NCBI GenBank assembly: GCA_002392345.1
Contig: DGGU01000018.1
Coordinates: forward strand, 1-18,087
Length of the DNA stretch: 18,087 bases
Direction: 5' to 3'
From: Lachnospiraceae bacterium UBA3866
GTDB lineage: Bacteria; Bacillota; Clostridia; Lachnospirales; Lachnospiraceae
Shown here: piece by piece, positions 1 through 6,755 of the stretch
Layout of the letters: each line of letters opens with the position of its first letter
How positions within the stretch are numbered: position 1 is the stretch's first letter
Position numbers and translations under genes: made by a program
The notes under the pieces: generated by a model
Database searches by the model: none
What the model was told of the DNA's origin: nothing
The model's input: the letters and a program-made list of their open reading frames with translations, nothing else

Positions 1-52
1 ATACTTTTTCTTTACTTTTCCAGGTCTATGCATAAAATCGGCGTTTTCGCAT

Positions 53-84
53 AAAAATTGGACCTTTATCCAGGTCCAACTTTT
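53..84 (-). terminator. Intrinsic terminator for the galM transcript
   Basis: On the minus strand the 7-bp stem TTGGACC / GGTCCAA (58-64 with 73-79) closes an 8-nt loop and is followed by five T residues. A run of T also follows on the plus strand, so the hairpin could work in both directions. It lies about 90 nt past the galM stop and no other gene intervenes, so it most likely ends the flippase-galM transcript. Confidence 0.75.
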
Positions 85-113
85 CTGTATCTTCTATCCG
101 GGAATTGTATCAC

Positions 114-163
114 GTTACTATACAACATCTTTAGAAGGTACTGTATATAAAAAATATAGTAAC
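114..163. repeat. Inverted repeat between galM and its terminator
   Basis: Perfect 9-bp arms GTTACTATA (114-122) and TATAGTAAC (155-163) are separated by 32 nt. It lies in the galM 3' untranslated region. It could be an RNA stem, a protein-binding palindrome or a relic of a small mobile repeat; nothing in the sequence decides among these. Confidence 0.45.
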
Positions 164-170
164 TATCTTT

Positions 171-1265
171 TCATCCCCTAGGGAGCCTTGTCGTCATAGC
201 TTGAAAAGCAAGCTTTTCAGTTATTCCTTTAAGGCTCCCTCCTTTAGGAACTAGCATAATATTATAATTTATATAATGACTAACCCTCTCATCCTTTTTA
301 ATTATCGGCTTTAGAAAATCATTATAATTGATTGCATTCGGGCAAAACTGCGGTTCTATGGCAACACCTGCATAAGTTCCAAAGTGTCCATTTCTTCCGT
401 CAACATTTAAAGATTTGCCTGTATATATTTGTACACCAGGTAGATCGCTTATGACCCTTAACTCTATCACATCATTTTTCAGTGAGCATAGTTCTTTTTC
501 ATCCATAGTTTCGTATGTATAATTAATATCAAGATTATCAACTTTCTTATCTTCATTTGTGTCAATACTGTTATCAATAATTTTTTTGCAGTAGTCATTA
601 AGAGGCACGCCACTCACATCAACCTTATCACCTATCTTTCTATATTTTAGAAAGTCAAATGCAGTGCCATTTACATCTATTGTCTTCTCCATCGCCATGC
701 CACTTTCATCATTTAGATTAACTCTCTTCGCAGGTATATAAAGCTCATGTCCGAGAATGTCGCTTTTATTTTTATCAAGATTAAAGTAAGAGTGATTCGT
801 AATATTGAAGATGGTGTCTTTGTCGCTTATCCCTTCAAATGTAATTTTAAGATTATAACCATCTATTTCATAGATAACTTTTGTTTTTAGATTTCCAGGG
901 AAACCCGATTCCATGTCTCTGCTCATATATGACAATTGAGTTCTCTTATCATTTACCTCTTCCACCTCCCACTCTACATCTCCAAATCTAACCTTACCTC
1001 CATGAAGTGAATTTGGTCCATTGTTGACAAAAAGGCTATACTCTACACCATTCAATGTATACTTTCCATTGCCAATTCGATTTGCACATCGACCTACAGT
1101 CTTACCCATAGAAGCGCAAGCCTTCTCTTTATACATACTTAGATCATCAAAGCCTAAAACAATATCCGTCTCCAACTCTTTTATATAATATGAAGTCAAA
1201 GTTGCCCCCAAAGTGCAGACTTTTACTATTATTTTCTCATTTTCTATCACTAATAATTTTGACAT
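171..1265 (-). CDS. galM: Aldose 1-epimerase (galactose mutarotase)
   Basis: Cytoplasmic enzyme that interconverts alpha and beta anomers of aldoses such as galactose and glucose, the entry step of the Leloir pathway. Family hallmarks are visible: GRCANRI (about residue 60), NSLHGG with His88, NHSYFNL with His158 (the expected acid), and IEPQFCPNA with Glu304 (the expected base). The start is set at 1265 because GGAGG lies 5 nt upstream of that ATG; the seven codons before it would contain the ribosome binding site. The protein is 364 aa, somewhat longer than the usual ~340-350. Homology-like sequence ends near HYINYNIML, and the last ~25 residues are encoded by a palindromic repeat (see 175-249). 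It follows the flippase-like gene after 38 nt and is probably cotranscribed with it. No other galactose genes are in the window. Confidence 0.93.
   Translation of the reverse strand: MSKLLVIENEKIIVKVCTLGATLTSYYIKELETDIVLGFDDLSMYKEKACASMGKTVGRCANRIGNGKYTLNGVEYSLFVNNGPNSLHGGKVRFGDVEWEVEEVNDKRTQLSYMSRDMESGFPGNLKTKVIYEIDGYNLKITFEGISDKDTIFNITNHSYFNLDKNKSDILGHELYIPAKRVNLNDESGMAMEKTIDVNGTAFDFLKYRKIGDKVDVSGVPLNDYCKKIIDNSIDTNEDKKVDNLDINYTYETMDEKELCSLKNDVIELRVISDLPGVQIYTGKSLNVDGRNGHFGTYAGVAIEPQFCPNAINYNDFLKPIIKKDERVSHYINYNIMLVPKGGSLKGITEKLAFQAMTTRLPRG
175..249. repeat. Palindromic element forming the 3' end of galM
   Basis: Outer arms AGGGAGCCTT (180-189) and AAGGCTCCCT (231-240) are perfect 10-bp inverted repeats, with partly matching flanks (CCCCT before, CCTTTAGG after). 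Inside is a second perfect palindrome, TGAAAAGC (202-209) and GCTTTTCA (212-219). The element is translated as the extra C-terminal tail of GalM. Its structure resembles small palindromic repeats that insert within or next to genes. Confidence 0.6.
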
Positions 1266-1303
1266 GCAAGCCTCCATTTTCATCAATTACTGCTAACCCT
1301 AAT

Positions 1304-2323
1304 TCAGTTAGCTTTTCTTTTAGTCCCTCTAAGAAAAATTATAGCCGTCAATACACCATAGATGATGACCGGTATATACAGGTTTAATGTCCTTGTCATA
1401 AGCATTGCTCCACTTATTATATTTTGTGGAAAGATCAAACTATAAAAAGTCAAAAATAAAACTTCCGCAATAGTAAGTGCCCCTGGAATAGGAATAAATG
1501 CACAAGATACATATAGGAGTCCTTGCAAGAAAATCAAATTAAATAAAGGGTTATCTTGATAGCCAAATCCCTTATACACGATAAAAGGTACACTAAACCA
1601 GATAAAAAACTGTATTCCCACACCTATCAAAGTTTTACTTAATATTACTTTATCATTTTTCAAGAGTTCTGAACAATGTTGATATTTTTTGATAAAATTA
1701 TCTAATCTTCTCTCTAACCTTTTACTTAATCTTCCATTAATCTTTTTAGTCACATTAACTATAAATTGGACTATGCTTTTAGCTATCTCTATTCTAAAAA
1801 TCATTAGATCAATAAAGATTATAATGCATAAATTTATAAAAAGTGCAAGATATATAAGCGATATTCTTTCAGCAAGTATCTGTTTTAAACTAGTATAATT
1901 GATTAGTAGCCCCAGTAACCCATATACCTCAATTGCAATCTGATAACAAAATAGCAAGATACATAAGACAAACACACTATGTGAAGGTTCTATCCCATCT
2001 TTATCCATATAGTAGATCTGGACAGGCTGGCCTCCAGTGGCAGAAGGAGTGATGTTACTAAAGAAGAAACCAATAATAGAATACTTATAACAATTGATCA
2101 AAGATTTTTTTATATTGAGAAATCTTAGTAGACATTTCACATTGATAGATTCAACCAAAGAAAATAGCGGAACAATAAATAACCCTATCACAAAATAAAT
2201 TTTGTTGAAGTTCTTAAGGCATTCATTTAATTCGTCAATGTCCACATTTTTATAAATCAAAAAAAATGTGCCTGTTAGGCATAGCAAAAATCCTATTATA
2301 TAAATTAATGCTTTTTTTAACAT
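1304..2323 (-). CDS. Flippase-like / LPG-synthase transmembrane-region family membrane protein
   Basis: Polytopic inner-membrane protein of 339 aa with about eight hydrophobic segments. It matches the lysylphosphatidylglycerol synthase transmembrane-domain family (UPF0104, flippase-like). The diagnostic stretch NITPSATGGQPVQIYYM lies at about residues 90-106, and the C-terminal half has the typical IPIPGALTIAEV motif. It lacks the soluble aminoacyl-transfer domain of MprF, so lipid translocation or an envelope role is more likely than lysyl-PG synthesis; the exact substrate is unknown. The ATG at 2323 has no Shine-Dalgarno sequence. Instead a good promoter (TTGATA, 17 nt, TATAAT) ends 6 nt before it, so the mRNA is probably leaderless. 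galM follows after 38 nt. The stop codon lies inside a small stem, GCTAAC / GTTAGC. Confidence 0.85.
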   Translation of the reverse strand: MLKKALIYIIGFLLCLTGTFFLIYKNVDIDELNECLKNFNKIYFVIGLFIVPLFSLVESINVKCLLRFLNIKKSLINCYKYSIIGFFFSNITPSATGGQPVQIYYMDKDGIEPSHSVFVLCILLFCYQIAIEVYGLLGLLINYTSLKQILAERISLIYLALFINLCIIIFIDLMIFRIEIAKSIVQFIVNVTKKINGRLSKRLERRLDNFIKKYQHCSELLKNDKVILSKTLIGVGIQFFIWFSVPFIVYKGFGYQDNPLFNLIFLQGLLYVSCAFIPIPGALTIAEVLFLTFYSLIFPQNIISGAMLMTRTLNLYIPVIIYGVLTAIIFLRGTKRKAN

Positions 2324-2329
2324 AACTTA

Positions 2330-2358
2330 ATTATACATAATATCTTTTGTTTTATCAA
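2330..2358 (-). promoter_or_regulatory. Sigma-A promoter of flippase-galM, probably leaderless
   Basis: On the minus strand -35 TTGATA (2358-2353) and -10 TATAAT (2335-2330) are separated by exactly 17 nt. The start codon at 2323 begins 7 nt after the -10 box, which is where transcription would start. Confidence 0.8.
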
Positions 2359-2375
2359 CAAAATTAAAAACCAAC

Positions 2376-2407
2376 AAAAAAACACTAGCCGGAGCTAGTG
2401 CTTTTTT
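2376..2407 (-). terminator. Intrinsic terminator downstream of the histidine kinase / candidate sRNA
   Basis: The stem CACTAGC / GCTAGTG (2383-2389 with 2394-2400) has a 4-nt loop and is followed on the minus strand by seven T. A matching T run on the plus strand makes it formally bidirectional, but no plus-strand gene precedes it. It ends transcripts coming from the two-component operon and the candidate sRNA. Confidence 0.85.
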
Positions 2408-2534
2408 CGAAATTGTAAAAGGGGGATTTGCAATTTCTATATAATTAAAGGAGGGCTATATGCGTTCGATATAGACATTATCTAATAAGATTTATAACAT
2501 CTCTATCGAACACCCTTATAATACTACAAGGCAT
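2377..2534 (-). ncRNA. Candidate small regulatory RNA with anti-Shine-Dalgarno motifs
   Basis: The 180-nt space after the histidine kinase has no credible ORF but contains ordered parts on the minus strand. They are a promoter-like site (2541-2586), a stem with arms GTTCGATAGAG and CTATATCGAAC (2511-2501 with 2474-2464, one mismatch), a linker GCCCTCCTTT (about 2455-2446), and a stem GAAATTG / CAATTTC (2437-2431 with 2415-2409). The last stem probably extends to 11 pairs with one mismatch and closes a loop TCCCCCT. An intrinsic terminator follows. Both C-rich stretches are complementary to AGGAGG/GGGGG-type ribosome binding sites. The 5' end is estimated from the weak -10 and is uncertain. 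One pair of the C-loop stem is G-T on the plus strand but C-A on the minus strand, a small point against this orientation. It could instead be a structured 3' UTR of the kinase mRNA. Confidence 0.5.
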
Positions 2535-2540
2535 CAAAAT

Positions 2541-2586
2541 AAAATAGTTTTAAAACTAGGTACAACTGTGGTAAGTTAGTGGTAAA
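2541..2586 (-). promoter_or_regulatory. Direct-repeat operator and possible promoter for the candidate sRNA
   Basis: Reading the minus strand, TTTACCAC (2586-2579), 5 nt, TACCACA (2573-2567), then 20 nt, then a weak -10 TATTTT (2546-2541). The TACCAC units are 11 nt apart, one helical turn, as expected for a tandem OmpR-family dimer site. It begins 5 nt after the histidine kinase stop. The same sequence occurs at 6633-6652. Confidence 0.5.
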
Positions 2587-2591
2587 CGGGA

Positions 2592-3968
2592 TTAAAAAAT
2601 GATTGTAAATGCAGTGCCTTTGCCTTTTTCGCTTTCTACTTTGATATCGCCACCTAAGATAGATATGGCGTTTTTAGCCACTGCAAGGCCTATGCCAAAG
2701 TGGCCATTATCGCCTTTATAGTAGCGAGTGAAGATATTATTTAGATCCTTATCACTTATGCCCTCGCCGTCGTCGGCAATGACAATATTAAGAACGGGCT
2801 CGCCCTTTTTCAAAATGATTTCAACTTTAGTCTTTGCATACTTTATGGCATTACTTAATATGTTCTGTATGATACGAGTAAGCAATTTTCTATCAGTGTA
2901 GATAACTGTATTATCGCATTCAGATTTAAAAGATAGTTTTTTCTCACTATCTATAACCTTCATAAGTTCTACTTGCTCTGTGATGAAGTCATATACATCT
3001 ACATTTTCATATGTTGATTTATATGTATCATTATCAAAACGGCTAAGCATCAAAATATTTTCTATCATCTCTTTTAGTTCATTGCCTGTCCTTATAATGA
3101 TATCACAGGCTTTATTCTTATCTTTGATGATGCCAGATTTTAATCCATCTGCATAGCCAAGTATAGACACAAGAGGAGTTCGCAAGTCATGTGCAACATT
3201 TTCATAGACAGTATTTTTCCTTTTACTCTCTTTATCAATGTTCTGCTGCATCTCATATAGATTATTTCTAAGTGTCTCTACTTCATCTATGTCTATATTC
3301 TCACTATCTATTGTGACACCCTTACCGACAACATAGCTTTTTGATTCATCTGCAAGATTGATAATAGGTTTTGCTAAGTCTCTTGCCATCTTATACACAA
3401 CAAGAACTGCTGCAATTAAGATGAGGATTTGGAGCACTATGACACTTCTAAGGCTCTCTCTGATGAATGCCTTCTTCTCAGTCAGGTCTTGTATAACTAC
3501 AAAATACTTCTCTTCTATCTGAAGCGAGTCGCTTGCGATGTAAGTATTGGCAAGGTATTCTCTACCATTAAAATTGATAGTGGTAAGGACATTTTCTTCA
3601 AGCTCATAATTCATAAGTAGGTCCGACAAGAAACTCGTCATCTCTCTATTGATATATACAGAATTGTCAAATACAGCTACATCATCGTAATTCTCATCAT
3701 ACACATAGACTTTAGCGTCGTTGCCACGATTGATAAGCGGGCTTGAGACTTGCAATTTAAACTCGGTCTCTCCCGATCTTCTAAATTCATTTAATTGACC
3801 CTTTATATCGTCAAATGCCTCAGTTATATCTTCAGTCGCTTCACTTTTAACAAATCTATCTATAGATAGATAATTAGATGCATATGAAACTATGACAAAT
3901 ACTATAAGTATCAGCGCTATCGGAATAAATAATTTATCAAATATTTTTCTAGTTCTTCTTTGCCCCAT
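2592..3968 (-). CDS. Membrane sensor histidine kinase
   Basis: Sensor of a two-component system, 458 aa. TM helix 1 (about residues 14-31) and TM helix 2 (about 176-193) flank an extracytoplasmic domain of ~145 residues that I do not recognise. A linker follows, then the HisKA domain with phospho-acceptor His260 in VAHDLRTP. The HATPase domain has an N box (NILSNAIKYAK, ~369-379), a G1 box DDGEGI (~399) and a G2 box GHFGIGL (~422). It should autophosphorylate and donate to the regulator encoded just upstream. Its ATG lies 20 nt inside the regulator gene and has no strong Shine-Dalgarno sequence, so its translation is probably coupled. The signal is unknown. The operon context (acyltransferase, membrane location) hints at an envelope cue, which is inference. 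Confidence 0.93.
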   Translation of the reverse strand: MGQRRTRKIFDKLFIPIALILIVFVIVSYASNYLSIDRFVKSEATEDITEAFDDIKGQLNEFRRSGETEFKLQVSSPLINRGNDAKVYVYDENYDDVAVFDNSVYINREMTSFLSDLLMNYELEENVLTTINFNGREYLANTYIASDSLQIEEKYFVVIQDLTEKKAFIRESLRSVIVLQILILIAAVLVVYKMARDLAKPIINLADESKSYVVGKGVTIDSENIDIDEVETLRNNLYEMQQNIDKESKRKNTVYENVAHDLRTPLVSILGYADGLKSGIIKDKNKACDIIIRTGNELKEMIENILMLSRFDNDTYKSTYENVDVYDFITEQVELMKVIDSEKKLSFKSECDNTVIYTDRKLLTRIIQNILSNAIKYAKTKVEIILKKGEPVLNIVIADDGEGISDKDLNNIFTRYYKGDNGHFGIGLAVAKNAISILGGDIKVESEKGKGTAFTIIF

Positions 3969-4668
3969 CAGAAAGTCTATATCCTACACCCCAGATAGTT
4001 TCTATAGATAGTTTTGCTTTATTCTCATCAAGCTTCTTTCTAAGCCTCTTAAGAAGATCATCTATAACTCTATTGTCGTCTTCTTCATATCCCCACACAT
4101 CAGCAAGGATATCTTTCTTAGTCACTGCTTCCTTCTGTCTTTCAAACATATAAACTAAAAACTTATACTCTATGTTGGTAAATGACACAGGTTTCTTATT
4201 GATAAAAACTTGCATCGTACTTGTCTCTATATGAACATTTGAAAAATCTAAAGCCTCCGGCACTTTCCTCTCTACCTTAGTGCCCGCCTTTTCAAATCTC
4301 CTTAGGACATTTTTCACACGAGCTACAAGTTCAAGTGGCATGAATGGCTTAACTATGTAGTCATCACTTCCTTCATTAAAACCACGTACCTTATCAACCT
4401 CATTATCTTTCGCTGATACTAGGATTACTGGCACATCATTCTTATCTCGAATTTTTTCAAGTGCATCAAAACCATTGATACCAGGAAGCATGATGTCAAG
4501 AGTTATTAGATTAGGCAATTTAGTTCTCACTGCACTTAAAAGCTTCTCTCCCGTGTCAAATGTCTTCACCTCAAAGCCATCATTTTCAAGATACATCTTA
4601 ATAAGCTCTGAGATATTCTTATCATCATCACATACGTAAATTAATTTTGCTTCATTTTTTTCAACCAT
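3949..4668 (-). CDS. OmpR/PhoB-family response regulator
   Basis: DNA-binding partner of the downstream kinase, 239 aa. The receiver domain (about 8-122) has the acidic pocket DDD (14-16), phospho-acceptor Asp58 in TLDIMLPG and the conserved Lys in LVSAKD. The C-terminal winged-helix domain (about 140-236) ends in the typical TIWGVGYRL. The start at 4668 is preferred over the ATG 12 nt upstream because GGAG lies 7 nt before it; the upstream ATG has only AGG two bases away. It overlaps the acyltransferase gene by 28 nt and the kinase gene by 20 nt, so all are cotranscribed. OmpR-type regulators bind direct repeats spaced by about one turn. The TTTACCAC-N5-TACCACA sites at 2567-2586 and 6633-6652 flank the operon and are good candidate targets. 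Confidence 0.95.
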   Translation of the reverse strand: MVEKNEAKLIYVCDDDKNISELIKMYLENDGFEVKTFDTGEKLLSAVRTKLPNLITLDIMLPGINGFDALEKIRDKNDVPVILVSAKDNEVDKVRGFNEGSDDYIVKPFMPLELVARVKNVLRRFEKAGTKVERKVPEALDFSNVHIETSTMQVFINKKPVSFTNIEYKFLVYMFERQKEAVTKKDILADVWGYEEDDNRVIDDLLKRLRKKLDENKAKLSIETIWGVGYRLSDGAKKN

Positions 4669-5693
4669 AATGGTCTCCATTTCCTATACAATCTGTCAGC
4701 ATGATATGCTATAAATGCTGTAATGACATATGTAATAGTCGTTAAACATATTATCTCAATTGGATTATAGAATACAAATTTTACCTCGCCTACAATTCTA
4801 CCATACACTTCCTGCAAGAACCAAAGCACATAGGTATGGAGTAGATATATAAGAAGGTTATTGGCACCAAGATTCTGTAATATCTTCACATCAGCAAATA
4901 TCGCCCCAAGACTCACAAATGATGCTATGCCAAGCAACTGTATGAAAAAATACATATTATAATTATCATATATACAATCACAGATATTGGTATAACCGAG
5001 GTACCTATGTTCAAGGAAAAGCGACAAAGGCTTTGTAATTAAAAAGATAAGCACGCATAGCATTTTACTATCTAACAATTTATAAAACTTTAACTCTTTA
5101 AAAAGATAACCGAGAGCAAAATATATGATGCCTGTAAATGCCGAATCAATTTTTAGTGGAATTTTAATGAAAATAGGCCTTGAATAATATCTAACACATA
5201 GTTTTGCAATAAGGAAAAAGAATATTATGAAAATCATAAGATAAAAGACTTTATACTGTGGTTTAAAAGACTTAATTGATTTTATAAATAAGTAAAAGAC
5301 TATCTCTATGAAAAAGATAGACATAAGATACCAAGTAGCGCCAAATGCTATAGGCCCACCTAGTATAAATATATGTTCTAAGATATCCTTAAACGAATAT
5401 TGTCCATACCAATAGGGAAAAAGCCTAGTTACAACAATCCCTACTGCTGCACCGATAAAATATGGTATGAGACATTTCCGTACAATCTTTTTCAGAAATT
5501 CTTTGAAAGGAATATCTGTATATGACTCTTTGAATAAAAAGCCGCTTGCAAAGAAGAATAAAGCCATCGCCCCTATCTGAGTAAGTTTAAATCCCAGAAG
5601 GTTATTGGGTGTGATAGTATGAACCATCACTATAAAATAGGAAGCAAAGGCTTTGGCTACATCTATAAAATTAAAACGCTGTCTTCTTCTCAT
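4641..5693 (-). CDS. Acyltransferase family 3 membrane protein
   Basis: Integral membrane protein of 350 aa with about ten hydrophobic segments, matching the acyltransferase 3 family (O-acetylation of surface polysaccharides, peptidoglycan or other envelope substrates). The N-terminal motif FIDVAKAF...VMVHT has His25 at the usual catalytic position, followed by LFFFASGFLFKES, typical of the family. The acceptor cannot be told from the sequence. Its ATG overlaps the stop of the MetK-like gene (ATGA), and its 3' end overlaps the response regulator start by 28 nt, so the four genes form a coupled operon. The mix of a predicted SAM-synthase relative, an acyltransferase and a two-component system is not a standard combination. 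Confidence 0.88.
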   Translation of the reverse strand: MRRRQRFNFIDVAKAFASYFIVMVHTITPNNLLGFKLTQIGAMALFFFASGFLFKESYTDIPFKEFLKKIVRKCLIPYFIGAAVGIVVTRLFPYWYGQYSFKDILEHIFILGGPIAFGATWYLMSIFFIEIVFYLFIKSIKSFKPQYKVFYLMIFIIFFFLIAKLCVRYYSRPIFIKIPLKIDSAFTGIIYFALGYLFKELKFYKLLDSKMLCVLIFLITKPLSLFLEHRYLGYTNICDCIYDNYNMYFFIQLLGIASFVSLGAIFADVKILQNLGANNLLIYLLHTYVLWFLQEVYGRIVGEVKFVFYNPIEIICLTTITYVITAFIAYHADRLYRKWRPLWLKKMKQN

Positions 5694-6520
5694 GCTCTAA
5701 TGAGTCCCCATTCTGCAAGTTTTTCAAATCCTCCAATTCTATCCATGATATAATTATATGCTTCATCTGTTACTTTCTTATACGAAAGCTCTTCGCCATT
5801 GATATATACAAACTTATCGCCTATGGCACATTTGCATGATACTTCTTTTATATCATCTCTCTCAGCTAGCATATGGAGATATACATTGATTGATACATCT
5901 GCTTTACTTATATCTTTAAAATGTAATCCACCACCAGTTACTGCTCTTCCCATATCTGAACCAAGTTTCCTATTGGTTGCTCCAGTATCGACATTGATTC
6001 CCCCGGTCCAGTCACCGAGAGGGTTGGCTATAATATTTTTAATATTATAAGTTGATAACTTCTCTTTTAAGATATTCGTAGCAATGTTACTTTGACATGC
6101 TATAAAGGTATCTGTCATCTCGTCATAAATGTATTTCCCGTCGGTAGGATTTTCATTATAAAGCTTTGTTACAATTTGAGTAAGAAATATCTCTTCTTTG
6201 CTCACCTTGCATGCTTTAAATATACCATTATCGCCACACCGTATATCTTCTGACTGATTTTTTGCCAGATGGACATCCTGTGGGCAGATCTTTAAATCAA
6301 GTTTTACATCATCCCCAGCAATCCTTTTTACAATGGTATCTATCTCATTTTCTTCATATAACACAGATGTCTCAAGAATTATGTGGCAATTCCCATGACC
6401 TATAAGACACTCCCCCGCAATTTTAGGATTTTTCTGCTTTTTATAGCCAAGGTCTACAACCGCCCCACCAATCCTATCGGCTATCTTATCAGGATGGCTT
6501 GGATTTACTTTTTCAAACAT
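5690..6520 (-). CDS. Short, divergent S-adenosylmethionine synthetase (MetK-like) protein
   Basis: 276 aa, against about 385-400 for canonical MetK. Recognisable family pieces occur in order. HPDKIADRI (residues ~9-17) corresponds to GHPDKIADQI. GDNGIF corresponds to the GDQG motif. NPLGDWTGGINVDTGATNRKLGSDMG and GGGLHFKDISKAD correspond to the NPTGRFVIGGPxGDxGLTGRK and HGGGAFSGKDPSKVD region, keeping the two lysines expected at the active site. The usual N-terminal SESVxEG strand is missing and the C-terminal domain is shortened. Catalytic capacity is plausible but not certain; it may make SAM, use another substrate, or be regulatory. The start at 6520 is chosen because GAAGGAG lies 6 nt upstream, and the longer frame would begin inside the promoter. 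It is the first gene of the four-gene operon. Confidence 0.8.
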   Translation of the reverse strand: MFEKVNPSHPDKIADRIGGAVVDLGYKKQKNPKIAGECLIGHGNCHIILETSVLYEENEIDTIVKRIAGDDVKLDLKICPQDVHLAKNQSEDIRCGDNGIFKACKVSKEEIFLTQIVTKLYNENPTDGKYIYDEMTDTFIACQSNIATNILKEKLSTYNIKNIIANPLGDWTGGINVDTGATNRKLGSDMGRAVTGGGLHFKDISKADVSINVYLHMLAERDDIKEVSCKCAIGDKFVYINGEELSYKKVTDEAYNYIMDRIGGFEKLAEWGLIRA

Positions 6521-6543
6521 ATTTAGCTCCTTCTTTCGTGCTA

Positions 6544-6573
6544 AGTATAACATTTATTAAGAAGGAATGTCAA
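6544..6573 (-). promoter_or_regulatory. Sigma-A promoter of the metK-like operon
   Basis: On the minus strand a perfect -35 TTGACA (6573-6568) and -10 TATACT (6549-6544) are 18 nt apart. Transcription would start near 6537, giving a leader of about 17 nt that includes the GAAGGAG ribosome binding site. Confidence 0.85.
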
Positions 6574-6632
6574 CAAAACTAAGGTTTCTTTAATCTTCAA
6601 TATGGCATAAATAGCGACTTTTCTAGTATATT

Positions 6633-6679
6633 TTTACCACAAATCTACCACATACATTACTCTAAGCTTATGATATATT
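6633..6679 (+). promoter_or_regulatory. Direct-repeat operator and promoter of the secreted-protein gene
   Basis: TTTACCAC (6633-6640), 5 nt, TACCACA (6646-6652), then 21 nt, then -10 TATATT (6674-6679). There is no good -35 box; the second repeat lies where one would be. This is the layout of a promoter that depends on an activator of the PhoB/OmpR class. The same operator lies at 2567-2586 on the minus strand. Confidence 0.5.
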
Positions 6680-6685
6680 ATGAGT

Positions 6686-6741
6686 GTAAGGAAAAACCTT
6701 ACAAATAACTCAACACATGTCGTAAGATTAATTCTTACGAC
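6686..6741 (+). promoter_or_regulatory. Two palindromes GTAAG-N7-CTTAC in the leader
   Basis: GTAAGG-5 nt-CCTTAC (6686-6702) and GTCGTAAG-7 nt-CTTACGAC (6719-6741) share the core GTAAG-N7-CTTAC, with centres 36 nt apart. If transcription starts near 6686, both lie in the leader: the first as a 5'-terminal hairpin, the second ending 14 nt before the ATG. They could be a repressor's operators or mRNA stem-loops that affect stability and translation. Confidence 0.5.
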
Positions 6742-6755
6742 ATAAAGAAAATAAT

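Noticed and set aside
2446..2474. Plus-strand AAAGGAGG followed by ATG, looking like a gene start
   Set aside because: The frame stops after four codons (MRSI). The purine-rich stretch is better explained as the complement of the CCCTCCTTT motif of the minus-strand candidate RNA.
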